Shown here in pieces: positions 1-13,600 of a stretch of DNA of 64,000 nucleotides (position 1 is its first letter; each line of letters begins with the position of its first letter). The DNA lies in NCBI GenBank assembly GCA_037976565.1, contig CP137668.1, forward strand, positions 36,408,088 to 36,472,087, in the 5' to 3' direction. The position numbers were made by a program, and so were the translations under genes. This DNA comes from Mesocentrotus franciscanus (Eukaryota > Echinodermata > Echinoidea > Camarodonta > Strongylocentrotidae). Under the pieces are notes generated by a model. It was not told where the DNA came from. It saw only the letters and a program-made list of their open reading frames with translations, and searched no databases.

Positions 1-208
1 AATATGAATACTTGCCTTGTGTACATTTGATTAAAGACTCAAATTTCAAAGGCTCTGGTTGTCTGCACAGACAATTTCAATTTCAAAATCATCAGTAAAA
101 GTTTCAGTTTAGCCCTGGCTAGAGCGTCTTGTAAGATTTCCAATCTTTTGGAATTTCCCTATTGCTGCAAGTGGTGTGTAAGTAGACTGGATTCCTCTGT
201 CAACCAAT

Positions 209-620
209 TATCTACACTGTGACAACCAGTTGTTTTCTTTTCAATGAATAGTACCATTAATCAAATGTGTGATGATAAAAAGATTGCATTCCTTTTCATG
301 TAAACATACACATCTATAAAAGGATGATGTTTTATTTCATCTTCATATTGTTCAAGTAAACTACAATGTAAAACAACCACATCTCGTTTGATAGTCAGAT
401 TTGTTAATTACTACTCAAAATAGTATCTGCACCGTGACAACCAGTCGTTTTCTTTGCAATGAGTAAGACCATTAACCAAATGTATGATGATACAAAGATT
501 GCATTCCTTTTCATGTAAACATACACATCTTTAGGAAGAAGGATGTTTTATATTCTCTTTAAATTGTTAAATATAAAATACAAAGCAAATGGTGTGACAG
601 GAAGATTTGTTAATTAATTC
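209..620. repeat. Two-copy tandem duplication, about 215 bp per unit
   Basis: Copy 1 (about 209-418) and copy 2 (about 424-620) share the order: 'tgacaaccag' then a T-rich stretch, 'gattgcattccttttcatgt', 'aaacatacacatct', 'ggatgttttat' and 'gatttgttaatta'. They have diverged by substitutions and small indels, so the duplication is not recent. No coding content is seen. Confidence 0.85.
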
Positions 621-2235
621 ATAAAATAATTTTTCATTAAAACAGGCATTTTTGGAATGTAATGCATTGATATTCTATTTCACAAATATTCTGTTCTAAT
701 GTCTAGGGGTGAAGATGGCATAAATCAAGATTAAGGATTAATTTATTTGATTGCAGTAGTACTTTGTTAACATTTACCTTATTTCTCACAGTAGGTAATA
801 CTGAGGTGGGAACTACTCCAAGCTTGCAAATCAATATCGTGTTTGAGGAAAACAAAACATTCATTAATTTGTTTCGAAACAGTGAGAGATGATCGTCTGC
901 ACTTCTAGTAGCGATATTAACCTAATTTTTCTCCCGTTGCTGTATTTATCAGCACCCATTACAACAAATTATCCAATTAGGTCTCGTTACAAATAGCTGT
1001 ACTAATGGGGAAAGTGTTGCTTTTGTATGGCTGACATATTTTGTCGCATCAATCTCAATTTGTCTCCACTTTTTATCTTAGGTAAGAAATTGTCTGCTCT
1101 CTATAAAGCCCCCTAATTGATACATGTGTGTCTTTGTGATAGAGAGAGGAAACAAATGATTTCACACGCTTCTCTAAATGAGTTTTTCATGGTTAGGACA
1201 ATCTTTCTGACATTTGATGTAAGACTTGGTGAGAATAATAAAAAGTATGTTCAACCTGCAAACTGTCTGGAGAAGGATAGCTTTCTATTATAGTTTTCAC
1301 CAGGAAAGCTGTCTACAAAATCATTTTGCTGGTGCATCAATTAGTTAAATTTCATCTGCTCAGAGCCACAATTCTATAATTTAACACACCATTTTCATGC
1401 TTCTGGCTCTCAATTAAGAGAGTTTCACAAAATGATTAGATACATGCAATGCATTCACGCCCACATGTTGCAAATTAGACACTTAAAATGATAATTATTC
1501 TTTCTTTCTGGGAACCTATTGATGCTAACTACTGTACAAGGTTCTGTGGTAATAGTGTGAAATGTTTGATGGCAGGAAAAGAAATCTTGATTTTCTGTCA
1601 GTGACGAAAGTTAAATTATTTTAGAATCAGAGGAACTTGCACTGAATGTTTAAGATAAATGATATCTGCTAAATGCTTTAAATATATATATATATATATT
1701 AGTTGAGTGAGGAAGCAACAGGATATTAGAAAATGAGCTAATCGTAGTCATTGCGACACACATGCATAAAAACTTGGTCTCCTGTGTTCCAATATGAGTT
1801 GTGTTTTTCAGTGAATGGTATTTCTAGCAAGCCTTTTCTTTCTTTAGAAACTTCAGTCTAAACATCCCACCTTCTGCCGTAATTAGTTTATGCCATTTTC
1901 TCAACAACTCGAGATTAGTTGTAAAGCATGATATAAACCCAGGAAACATGCTTGCAGGTAATTACTTAACTACATATGTGGACCTACCTTGCACATTCCC
2001 TAAGCACCCCTGTCTGGTTTTCTCATGCCCACAGGATCTGTTGCTCTATATGCAAGATGCATTATGTCTTTTCGGTGCATAATACTTTGAAAATGTCAAA
2101 GATGAGCCAGAGCTCTCTATTCATACAAAGAGCAAACATTCTCATCGCTCATCTTGAGCAAAACTCCTATTAAAACGTGATTCCGTTGACCTGAATGATT
2201 CAGTCACGCATCCAATAATATGGGCAGGTATCTAG

Positions 2236-2760
2236 CCCATACCTATTTGCTGAGGGGAGTCGTGTCTCTTCATACTAAGGGTATTTAGTCATTTATCCCT
2301 CAATATACTTGCATAACACGTTTTAGAGGAAGATTAAATTCAGCTGTGCGTGTCCATGCTTTTGTATCAGTCAGTATGTAAACCATAGCTATTTGCTAAG
2401 GAAATTTGTGTCTCTTCACAAAAATGGTATCTAGTCATGTATCCCTCAATATGCTTGCATAAACATTTATAGGAAGATGAAACTCAGCTCTAGCAGTAGG
2501 TCAGTATTGTAAACCATAGATGTTTGCAAAGGAGAGCTGTGTCTCCTTGCAGAAAGGATATTTAGTCAAGTATCCCTCAATATAATTGCATAATATGGTT
2601 AGTGGAAGATTAAATTCAGCACTGGCAATCGGTCAGTATGTAAACCATAGCTGTGTGCTAAAGGAAGTTGGGTCTCATCTCACATCTATAGGATATTTTA
2701 ATAGTCATGTATCCTCCAATATGTTAGAGAAAAATGAAATTCAGCCTTATCTCAATTGGA
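2236..2760. repeat. Four-copy degenerate tandem array, about 131-bp unit
   Basis: Units begin near 2236, 2380, 2511 and 2642. Each carries a variant of 'aaaccatagctatttgc', then 'gtgtctct', 'tagtcatgtatccctcaata' and 'gaagattaaattcagc'. The first unit has extra sequence. The array is bracketed by two near-identical direct repeats: 'gattcagtcacgcatcc' at about 2197 and 'gattccgtcacgcatcc' at about 2828. Confidence 0.85.
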
Positions 2761-3184
2761 GTCGGCATCCTCATTGAATTATGGTCCTATAAGCCTTCAT
2801 TGACATCGAATTCATGCTGCCCTGAGTGATTCCGTCACGCATCCCAGAATTCTAGTTGGACTGAAAAGCCTTATCCTCCACCTCAGCCGCCAGCGTCACC
2901 CCGTGTTTTCCCTCATCAGAAGATCCAATTGAAAAGAACGGTTAAGTGGATACGGGTTAAGATGTGTAATGTGGGGTCAGGATGGTGGGAACTAATCGGT
3001 CATCAAAAGAAATCCGGCCGGTTTTTGTTTACCCGTCATCAATTTCGGTGAGGGGGGTGTAAGCCGAGGATTTTCAGCCCAAGTCACGTCTGGAGTTGAG
3101 TTGAGATGAATTGTCATCCGCTTTGAATCAATCCTCAATCTATCTCCGCTAAGGAGCTCAAGAGGACTACATCACGTTTTGATC

Positions 3185-3960
3185 TGTTTGGAAAAGAAAA
3201 CAGTATGAACGTGCCTGTAGAGAATGCATGTGTTCATGAAGCAGACATATGAAAAATTTGAAGTGAAATATTAACATACAAAATTGTTTGCAGGGCTCCA
3301 CACTAACCTTTTTGGAAAGGGGACTGGACTAAACTTTTTACAATCTGTATGCAGGAGCCAGCCCTATGTAAAAACTTAAAAAATTTAGGGGGTCTGGACT
3401 TAGATTTTGGTCAAGTCCTGATGTATGGAACCGTATGAACATGCCTTTATACAATGAATGCATGCATATGTGTTCAGGGATGCCAGTTTTCAGATTATTG
3501 CCTGATTTCAGGCAATGTCACCTCTCTGTTTAAGACTTTTTAAGCTTTATGTTTTGGAACCTGTGGGGAAAAGGATAATGATAATAAGAATAACCTAGGC
3601 TTCTATAGCTCCTTTCATCTTCGGAGAAAATATCAGTGCGCCTTACAGTGATCGATATGATTGGGACTCTTTTCAGATGAATATGGTGAAACCAAGTGTT
3701 ATCCTTGTGTATTGTATGCAAAGCACATGCTGGAAGGATTTATCGTTAAGATACTGCTTGGAAAAGAAAACAGTATGAACATGCCCAGAAGATGCATGCA
3801 TACATTGTGAACGTGAAGTATATTTTTGAAGCATTCATCGTTTACATACATGCATCTGCATGGAAAAAAAAAACAGTCTGAAAAGGCATGCAGACAGATG
3901 CATGCATGCACGGTGTGTACGCGAAGCGCACTTATGAAGGATTAGTCGCTTGTAGCTACT
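3185..3960. repeat. Scattered related copies of an AACAGTATGAAC / TGCATGCA motif
   Basis: Four diverged copies lie near 3190, 3430, 3760 and 3855. Each carries a variant of 'gaaaagaaaacagtatgaac', a following 'atgcc' and a 'gcatgcat' segment. The spacing is irregular, so this looks like an old broken array. No function is apparent. Confidence 0.6.
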
Positions 3961-6754
3961 TCCATAATGCATATGGTTGACCTACTTGTAACTAGAGCTG
4001 TGTATACATGTAAATATAATGTCGGGCAACCCCTTTTCAACATATTTCACATCTCAAATCTATCCACCATGTGGAGGACTAGCCGAGAAGATCCAGTGGC
4101 TTAAATTTAGTTATTCTAGAAGAGTTTTTTTTGGGGGAGGTGGCTTCAGAGTTCTTGCATTAATTTGCTACATGTGCTTTGCTTAAATTCATTTATACTC
4201 ATGAAACACTTTTGAGGGAGATTGGCTATTTTTCTCCCCCTTCTAGAACTGTGGCTGTTATTCATCTGTTCCTAATTTATCTCTCACATCCATCTGAATT
4301 GCTCTTTGAGTGGCATAATTCATCTTACAAAATGTCTGGGTTTCACCTTGAAAATTTCCATGTTCCTTGAAGAAAACATATTCTCAAGTCTTTCATGTTT
4401 TTCTTTTTTAACTCCTAACATTAGTTATCCTGATTATGGCCCATGAACTTGCAAAGATTTCGATGCATACTAGAAAACCCTGATGACGAACTAAATACTC
4501 ATTTTCTGCTGTAAACAGTGGCAAAAGGTTGGCCAATTTAACGGTTACTGAATCCATCTTGGGGGTAATTTGGGAATGAAAAAGCAGATTCACGCTCTAT
4601 CTGTCTCTTCATCTGTCTTGTAGTGGTTTCCTCTTTGACTTGGAGGATTAAATGTGATCGTAGGAGATTGAAATCGCTGGCAATCTCAAACTAAGATCTA
4701 GAGTGTAAATTTCCTCTGAAGAGGGCAGTCAAGGAATAGCGGATTAGGAAAAGGTTGGGGGTCATTGCACAAAAATAGCTTTTTTAACCTCAAAAACATT
4801 CTAAGGGCAGTATAGTATCTTGTGTTGCTTCATCCTATCAGTGTTTTGTAGTAGATATTGACTCTGAAAGAAAACATAACAAAAATATGTTTGTTATGAA
4901 CACAAAACTATCAATTTTTTCCCCTATGAAATCTGCCATGTGAAAAAGAAGAAATTTAAAAGAATAGGTTAACATAAATCCTTATTCTCATGAACATGCA
5001 ATGACATGCTGTCATGTTTCTTATCTATAGGTAAGTGTAAACTCATTATTTACTGCAGATCAAAGCCTTAGACTGCCACATTGTTTAGAGTGTTTGTTAC
5101 ATTAATGTTATACTTGTGACAAAACTTGACTGTGGAAATCTAATGCTTACGCATTAGTCGAACAAAGCAAGCAAAAGGCTAAAACATATTTTTCCTGTCA
5201 AAGCACTTCTCATGTACCTCTTGAATGTCAATAGTGACATTGCCCTAAATATAGTGCATCATGGAGTGTGGAAGCCATTTCTTGAGACTATGGTAATGCC
5301 AAGAAGCATACAATGTAGGCTATGGCGGCAGACTTCAAAGGACAACAAGTGCTACTTTGTAACAGAAGCTTCTCTAACCTATATCTGACGACCGAGGGCT
5401 CCCGTCAAAACAGCTAGTTAAAGTGCACCGTACTTCCCCTCACTTCCAATGTATGTATCGAAAGAAGTGGTCACCTATACATTTCACATGTAAACCTGTA
5501 AGTATTCAAAGAACATATAAGTACTACATATTATTGCAGGTTATACCAGCTGGCATATCAAGTAATTTTGGTCCAAAATTTCAGAAACAGGTTTTGTACA
5601 TTACTTTATGCCCACATTTTTCATCACAATATTGTAATTAACAATTTTCAGCTTAGAAATTTTATAATTTATCATAGACTTAATTTGTGTAGTTCTTACA
5701 GTACTTCATAATTTGGAATGAGGGACAGGGTCACAGGAACATGAATGCAAATTCATTCCAAGCATATACGGTCACAGCATATTCTGTATGAATTTGAAAA
5801 CATTGCGCATTTGAATGCATTCCTGTTTTGGGATTTTGAACTGTTCAATTGAAGGATTAATCTTCATTTTATGATTTCCACAAGTGATTGTCAGTTTCCT
5901 TAATTTGACATTGTTACTGCAGTAAGAACTCAACAAGTGATATTCAAATCGCATTTAGTAGAGCAAGCAAATCTATGAATATCATTAAATAAAACATGTG
6001 TAGTATTCAAAATACCTTTCATTGTCTTCACATCTCGGTTGTTAAAATGTTTGAAAATATCCTAGTTATGCATTAGAAATATCTTCAGTTGTTTTTCCAA
6101 ATACCTACTGCGAATTTTGTGAAAGCCAGTGAAGCCTTAAAGCCAGGATATTAGCGCTAAAAAAGCTATTCCCTGTAGGCATTGCTAAGCAGGTTAATGA
6201 GGGCAGCTGTTTCTTGCAAGGCTCTTCATGTGACATGCTCGAGACTGATTAGAATTAGAGATCAATTCTTGCTGAATGTCACCAGATTGGGAGGGATATA
6301 TAGGCTCGTTTCATGTCTTCTTTAAATACTAGTCTATAACACTGTTTTACTTCAGTGAAACCTGTATATAAAGTACCCTGAAAGGACACAACAAGCCGGA
6401 ACACAAAAGCATAATAGTTTGTGATGTCTCATACTTTTAAAAAATTGTTTATATATCTAAATGAAAGTTTAGGTAACTTTTAGCCTAATCAATATAGTAC
6501 ATGTATTTACTCATGTACGTAAAACCAACTGCCTAGAAAGACCACTTTTCTTGTCTCCCTTGAGCAGTCTTTACACACAGGTTTCACTGTATTCTTATCT
6601 TATTATACATATTGTAATTGTCTTTCATGTTATGCATGGCTTTTAAGGAGAGCATATATAGTCATTGACTTGTTGAATCCGGCTCGACACACTCCATAGA
6701 ACCAAGCCTGAGTGTTTTGAAGCTTAGCATTCAATGGGTTTATAAAGAAACAAT

Positions 6755-6829
6755 GTCTGTTCAGAGCCAGAAGGGCGTTCATTCTGTGTTAGGATATATG
6801 ACTTAATGCCCTTCTGGCTGTCAGCAGAT
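6755..6829. repeat. Dispersed hairpin element (GCCAGAAGGG family), copy a
   Basis: The left arm 'gagccagaagggcgtt' pairs with the right arm 'cttaatgcccttctggct' around a short A/T-rich loop. The outer ends are 'gtctgttca' and 'tcagcaga'. It has the same architecture as the copies at 7285, 16527, 22680 and 39081. Confidence 0.85.
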
Positions 6830-6945
6830 GATATGATCTTCATGAGATGTGAATGTATTCTTACTTATCTCTCTCTCTCTCTCTCTCTCTATCTCCTTTT
6901 CACTTCTAAGTCTCTTTCAAACCTCACTATTGTATCACCATTGAA

Positions 6946-7022
6946 TTGTCTGTTGAGAGTTAGAAGGCTGTTAACTCATCATACTTTTACATGTGGTTAA
7001 CCCCCCTCTGGCAGTCAACAGG
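6946..7022. repeat. Degenerate hairpin element, GCCAGAAGGG family, copy b
   Basis: It has 'gtctgttgagagttagaagg' at the left and 'ccctctggcagtcaacagg' at the right, with 'gttaac' present in both arms. This is a diverged member of the hairpin family, lying about 120 bp from copy a. Confidence 0.65.
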
Positions 7023-7284
7023 CCATATCATTCAACGTTGCCAATTTGCTCTTGAGTTTATCATGAATTTCACTTATCGAATGTAGTAATATGCGCATGC
7101 CTGGATTGGTTTAAACTAATTAATCATGTACACTGTACATGTAGATGATATCTGCCCGTTATAGCAATGAATTGTCTAGATAAGGTAAGATAAGATGAAT
7201 TGAAAAGTTAAAAATACAACTAATGCAAGCTGATCAACAATTTGATACTGCAGACTTGAATCTACAATCTAATGTACACCCTAT

Positions 7285-7362
7285 CATCTGTTTAGAGCCA
7301 GAAGGACGTTAACTCTGTGTTAAAGTATATGAGTTAATGCCCTTCTGGCTCCTAATAAACAA
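7285..7362. repeat. Dispersed hairpin element (GCCAGAAGGG family), copy c
   Basis: The left arm 'agagccagaaggacgttaac' pairs with the right arm 'gagttaatgcccttctggct'. The loop is A/T-rich and contains 'gtatat', as in copy a. Confidence 0.85.
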
Positions 7363-8886
7363 TATACATGTACAAGTAGCATTCAAATGTACACTGTACT
7401 CATGTAATCAAGCATTTTGATATTAGTGTTACAGGTCACCAAATCATCACCCCTTACATAATATTTCATACATATCAATTAATATAATGCACCTGTATAT
7501 CATGTACATGTACTATAGAATGCAATTGCCTTCAGGTATGCAACATACATGTAAATGCTTCCAAATGCATTACAGAAGGGTGTCTAACCAATTTTCAGGG
7601 TCCTGTGCATGCACATGTATTCGGTGAGGTTCAGTTGAATAAGGGTCACATTCTGAATATCAACACATGTACTTGGTCAACGAACCGATCAACCATACAC
7701 AATTATGATGCTGCACCGAGCTCCCCGCGGAAGGCTCGTACAATGATCTCCCGCCCTAGCTGCACCGGGAAGCAAAGCGATATGAAACGGTCATGATGTT
7801 GCGAGTGTTTGTAATAATGCCGTGAGTCAAAATGAGTCACTTCACTGACTATTGGCACTAGGGAAAAGTAATAAGCAAATGTCAGGCATCATTGCTGCCA
7901 TATTTGTGTATATTTGCCCACAGATGGATGTGTATTTTGTGATGTGTAAGTTCATCAACCCATTTCTTAATGCTTGAATTGAATTTGCTCGTAGTGAAAT
8001 GTATGAAATACAATGTAAAGAAGAATTCATTTGCATTTGATTGATGTATAGAGAATATCCCTTGCTATTAGAGATTTGGTACGTACAATGGACCTCTATA
8101 GTGCAAGTTTTGAAGCTGTGTCATTGTATGTATCAACAAGAAATATGAAGCTGTGTACTAGTGTTACCTTCCCTTTTTTGCAAAGGATAGTCCTTTTTAT
8201 AGTTCAAATTTCAAACTAATTTATTCAAACTGGAGTGAGAAATTCATCTTTTACATGTTGAAGATATCATGTACAGATATGCACATGAGGGACTACATAT
8301 GTAAATTAGTAGTAATTAGATTTGATATCTTATCAATTTAAATAAATGTGAATTATTTTGAGATTAGTTCTTATTAATTGACATTAGAAGGAATAGAGGC
8401 ATTCTTTAATAGGAAAGCATAATTGAAAGAAACAGCTCAATGCAGTCAATTTTAGGACTTTAGAGAACCAGCAGTTAACATTGTGGTCTGAATATTTCAT
8501 TACTATGCAAGTGATGTAGGGTACTGAACCTTTGAATGAGGTTATGAGGTCAAACAACTACACCTGCGCATTGCAAATTAAACCTGTTTGTCAATCAGGT
8601 CACTCAGGTGTCAGCCAGAATGGCAAATGGGAGTTCACAAAGTTGTGATAGAAAAACGTTGTTCTGTCATGACAGATGCTTGTGTGACAATTGCTTTTAA
8701 TATACAGTGATCGAGCTTTGCACTGATCATGTACTTAACTTTGACTCTGCACCCAAAGTTATACCTAACTCTAAAAGCAACAGTAGGGTCACCACAAAGC
8801 ATATCATAATTGCATTTACACTGGAAATAATGTATGATTTCATTATACATTTATTTATGTTATATAACCACTGTGTATTCACATCT

Positions 8887-9043
8887 GGGCCCGATTACAA
8901 AGAGTTGATATCAATCGCAACTTATTTGCGATTTATATCAATCGCAACTATGTACATAAGAGATAGGAGACTGCAAACTTACGATTGATTGGAGGATTTA
9001 CGATTGATTTGGATCAATCGTAACTCTTTGTAAGACGGGGCCC
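8887..9043. mobile_element. Palindromic MITE-like element, 157 bp
   Basis: The left end 'gggcccgattacaaagagtt' is mirrored by the right end 'aactctttgtaagacggggc', which finishes in CCC. Inside, 'atcaatcgcaact' on the left mirrors 'gattgatttggatcaatcgt' segments on the right, so almost the whole element can fold back. No ORF is present. It is most likely a non-autonomous DNA element; the superfamily is not identified and no target-site duplication is clear. Confidence 0.75.
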
Positions 9044-10427
9044 TGATCTCTCAAATTTGACCTAGCTAGAAATTGGCAGTATTGACATTATGCAGAAATT
9101 TTCATCTGAGGCTAATATTTCATGGTACACAGTTACATGTAGAAAAGAATAGCACCCCACATGTACCTTCTAATGTATGTAGTAATACTTTATGGTATTT
9201 TGAAACTTCATAGCATGATAATGATGTATTGTCTTTTCTGCCGTGGCCGGCAACATTCCCAAAATAGAGTGTAAGATGAGATCCAGCCTCTAGGCTAAAT
9301 GCCACATTTGCAATCATTACGGAAATCTCTTATCAAATTATTCCTCTCTGATAAAGAAATTATCAATCCACAATTGAGTTATATTTGTCTCTGTTTCGGT
9401 AAGACAGCCGTCCATACATCGTAGCAAGATGAGACGGTGTGTCAGGATCGCAAGGCATATGGATTTGTAGATGAGAGTGAGAAGGAGTGCTAAAGTCATG
9501 AATAGGGTAATATGATAGTTTCACCGTGCATGAAGAGCGGTCCGCTGGCTCCATGTGAATCTGTTGGATGTGGTACAGATCGGAAATGTTGATGAAGAAT
9601 GGACGTGCAGATGTCTAATAGATGCTCCGGTTTTCATCGGTAGCTACGTGTGTAGAGGATACTGGGATGTGGATACACTTTGGATGTGTAAAACAAGACT
9701 TGCACGTGCCCAACAAACTAGCAAAATCATCTGGTTTATCAGTAAAGCCTGCTTGCAACCAAAATTGTAACACTATATTAAGAGCATAGCACACAAAAAT
9801 ATACTAGTGCAATTAAAAAGTCATTCATATTTTTCAAACTCCTCAGTTGTTTTTAACAGTAAACATAAGCGTCTGAATTTTAAGGAGGTTGAGACCTTGT
9901 GAAACCTATTGAACATGATTTCATTTTCTTTTAACATGCAGTTTCAATAATTATTGGTTCCAGGCCGCCCAAGTTTGGAATGGGACTAGACAACAAACCT
10001 CATCTCTTTTTGTTGTATTAGACTTCAATGCAACAAAAGAGAATTTAACTGTTACTGAGAATTAAAATTTATTTGAATTTCAAAATTTACAGCTTAGCTT
10101 TTTATTACTGCAAATTGATGCATATAGCATATAAAGCTAATGATGCTTTTCATGACATATTTTTAACCATTTTAGTATAAAAGAAGGTTGTATTTTTCTT
10201 TCATTTATGAACTTACAAATAGATGTGTATGTTATTTTCATGATATTTTGAACCCCAAAAGGGTAAAAGAGGAAGCAGCGTTTTTTTTTATCCAGGAGTA
10301 ATTTTGTTTATTGACCCTCAAACCTGCAAATGAATGTATTGATGTTATTTTCATGACTTATTTAACCCCATGAGGATAAGGACAGGAAATAGTGGTTATT
10401 GATAGCATGGTAATTTTGTCTTGACAG

Positions 10428-10614
10428 ATTACCACTCTGGTGAACCACAAAGAGAAATCGCGGTCGGAGAAGACATGCCGTGCCATCGAGCGTGTGGGTC
10501 AAGCTGTGCACCTCGCCGTGGAGAAGTTCGTCGCCGTGGGCGAGACCATAGCCGGTGACAACTATGACATCAGAGAGGACATGACAGCTGCCTGCAGGGA
10601 GGCCAGACTCGCAG
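10428..10614 (+). CDS. CTNNAL1: Catulin exon A (first exon seen)
   Basis: The acceptor 'gtcttgacag' precedes 'ITTLVNHKEKSRSEK', and the exon runs through 'VGQAVHLAVEKFVAVGETIA' to '...CREARLA' plus one base before the donor GTGAGA (phase 1). It matches the human segment starting ITTLINHK. The 187 nt give 62 codons plus one base. Its sequence is GC-richer than the flanks, as expected for coding DNA. Confidence 0.95.
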
Positions 10615-13600
10615 GTGAGAGGAGTTCTACTTGAGGGGGCAACCTCATTAGTAGTGGGTTATACAAACCTCCATAGAGTAGCCACCCGTAGAAAGATGTA
10701 GGTTCCACCCAGGTTAAAGACCCAGGGAGACAGATAATGGTTGAGTGAGATGAGTTCTACTTCAGGAGGCATCGTCATGAGTAGGAGAAACTTTTAAAGA
10801 ATTCCCACCCATAGCTATTTGCCAGAATGATGTAGTTTGATCAAGAACAAGATCTACATTTAGATAGACATGCAGATAGGTGAAGTGAGATGGTTCTACT
10901 CGAGGAAGCAACCTCATTAGTAATGGGGTATACAAACCCCCATAAAATGGCCACCTGTAGATATGTGCCAGAATGATGCTGTTTTTAATACTAAGAATAA
11001 TGGTATAGGAAGACAGGCTGATAGGTGATGAGTTCAACGTATGGGGGGACCAATTTCATAGCAGTGGGGTTTTCGAACCTTCATAGAATGGCCACCCATA
11101 AATAATGGGTAGATGCGTGCCAGAAAAATAAGATGAAAGATCTAGGGAGGCAGGTTAAGGGATGAAGTTTAAATCTTCATAGGTTAGCCACTTGTTGATA
11201 AGAAAAATGTAGATTTACTATGATTATAGATGAAGGAGGAGAGGTTCATTGTTGAGGGATTTTTACTTTCAGGTGCAACCATAATAGTAGCAGCATATAC
11301 ATGTATACAAATCTCTATAAGGGCCTCCCATAGGTGTGCCAGAAAGATGTGGTTATTAAAAGCAAGTGCCTAAGCACAAGGGTGATAGTTTATACCAAGG
11401 GCTGCTTGACTGATAAAACTTGCAGGCAATATTGAAATTAAATTATTTAATGTTTTATGAAAGACTAAACATTAATAACTGTTCTTAAAGGACTGTAGAA
11501 TTGTATCTTTTCCCTAATAGTTACCATATCTTGCAATCGATGTCATGGGGGGGGGGGTGTCATAGATTGGCTTGACTTTAAGTTAAACTTCAAACAAAAT
11601 TCCCTGACTGAGAGGCCTCACTGGGAATGTTATCACATAGACTCCTTTTTTTTTGGCCAAATGTCATCTATTTTTGACAAGGTTTCAAGTAGCGGGTCAC
11701 GTAATAATTGCCCCTGCGTAACCTCATTAGTTCAGCTCTATATACTTCCAAATCTTCAGGCAAGACAAGGATGTGTGATGTGTGATAGGTTCACACTCCA
11801 AGACCCTGTGTGTAAGAGGAGAGGACATGTCTGGAATGTCATATAAAACTCTTAAAGCAGCCATTCTATAAAAATATAACTATATATCAATGGATTTATT
11901 AAAATAACACCAATAAAACCAATAAGACGCCCTAAATTATGTGATGTAGGCGATTGTAGCATGCCCCCAAAACATAAACTAAAGCTCGTAACCACTACAT
12001 GGAGTCTATGGCTTTTGCTGTATAAGTTTGGTGCATGTTTTGATTGTTTTCCATGTATGATCTTTGAAGTAGATAAAGATAAACTCAAAAAGAAGAAAGG
12101 ATAATGTTACTTATTACATAAAACTGACAAAAGAAATTATACAGATGAAAGATATCAATAAAAGTTAACACAATATGTAAGTAATATTGCGATCGCTATC
12201 GCCGGTCATCATTCGTGCTCAAATCACACTGACCAACAAAATCACACCAAATCAAACATCGCTCAGTGTTTGTTTCGTATATTTGTCAGTGGAGGCTTGT
12301 TGAAACAAATTTCACAAATTCTTTGTTGTAAATATTACCTATTTTAGCAGTTTATTCGATGAAAATTACTCCTAACACTCGTCTTTTCCACCGGCTTCCG
12401 ACTGCGATCTCTGCCGTCTAGGCTGGTAAGCAAGTTCCTAATTCGTGATTGTACATTACGGTCGGTGGAATCTACCCACTCACCATCAAACATAGTTGAC
12501 ATGTAAACACATATTTTTAATTCAGAAATTACAATAATTTGAAAACTGTCCCATCGATACCATCGATATCATCGTCTCTGGATTCAGACAATGAATACTT
12601 CAGATCCAAGTTACTGTCTGGCCTAATTTCACTCATTTTATGGATAATAAATCATTAAAATGGATGATTATATGGCTGCTATCGATGGTCTAGAATGTTT
12701 TGATAAGGCGTTGTGTGAATCCGAAGTGGCATTGCTTCAATTGCCTACGTATCATCTAAGCGCCCAGTTTGTATGATTTTGGTTTCATTTATTGGGGGTG
12801 GGGGTGCCAAGATTCAAATTTAAATGTCTGATTGTGGTCAAATATGTATTTTTAGGGGAAAGATATGACACGTTTCACTTTCTTTACATCATGCGCTTTC
12901 AATTGACATGCAATGTTTATTTTAATCAATGTCTACTTTAAAGATTCATCTACAGATAACAACTAAATTATTCATACCCTTACCAAGTTTTGTAATTATT
13001 CTAAAGTATGTGAAAAATTGATTTGTCCCATTTATGTTTCTTGAGAATGTGACATATTAAAGCTTACATTTAAAAGTATTCAACAAAGGCCATAATTTAA
13101 CCCATCAACCTTTCATTCCTGAGTTACCAAAAACACCAAAACCTCCAATTTACAAGAGATATGAATAATTTAGTTGATAATTGTAACTGCATTTTCAAGA
13201 TACTTGTAGTAGCCTTCATATTATCATTTTTCAGATGCATGTGATGTATGTTGGATGAGGAAGGGTTTCAAAGATTTTTATTGCACCTTTTTGTGGGGAA
13301 TACTCTTATTAAATTTGGAAGAAACTTTATGTATTTTTTGTGTGAATACACCCCTCCCCTCACCTCCCATCTGAATGGAATTTTATACACTCAGTTGGCT
13401 TAGGTCTTCTGCTACATCTTGATATTATATCAAACTGCCTATCTTTCCTTGGAAGTTTATGTATTTTCCAATAATTTGCAATGATATACTCTTGAACTGG
13501 AAATTTTTTATTATTTTTAACATGATTAGTGATTCTCTTGAATTATTTGATAAACAAAAACGAACACTACACTAATCTTCAGGGAATATTAGATCATTAG

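Larger units (their letters stand above)
1..10427. other. Non-coding: presumed first intron or 5' flank of catulin
   Basis: No exon is recognisable here on either strand. The short ORFs have no family resemblance, and no stretch resembles the catulin N-terminal exon that should precede residue 'ITTLVNH'. The region holds a two-copy duplication (209-620), a four-copy array (2236-2760), scattered related copies at 3185-3960, hairpin elements at 6755-7362, a palindromic element (8887-9043) and a short CpG-containing patch near 7715-7800. The intron reading is an inference: the first visible exon starts with a splice acceptor and has no start codon. Confidence 0.6.

Noticed and set aside
9555..9770. 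Possible exon with Asp/Trp/Cys-rich peptide
   Set aside because: No convincing acceptor/donor pair and no family resemblance; looks like degenerate 'gatgtgga' repeats.
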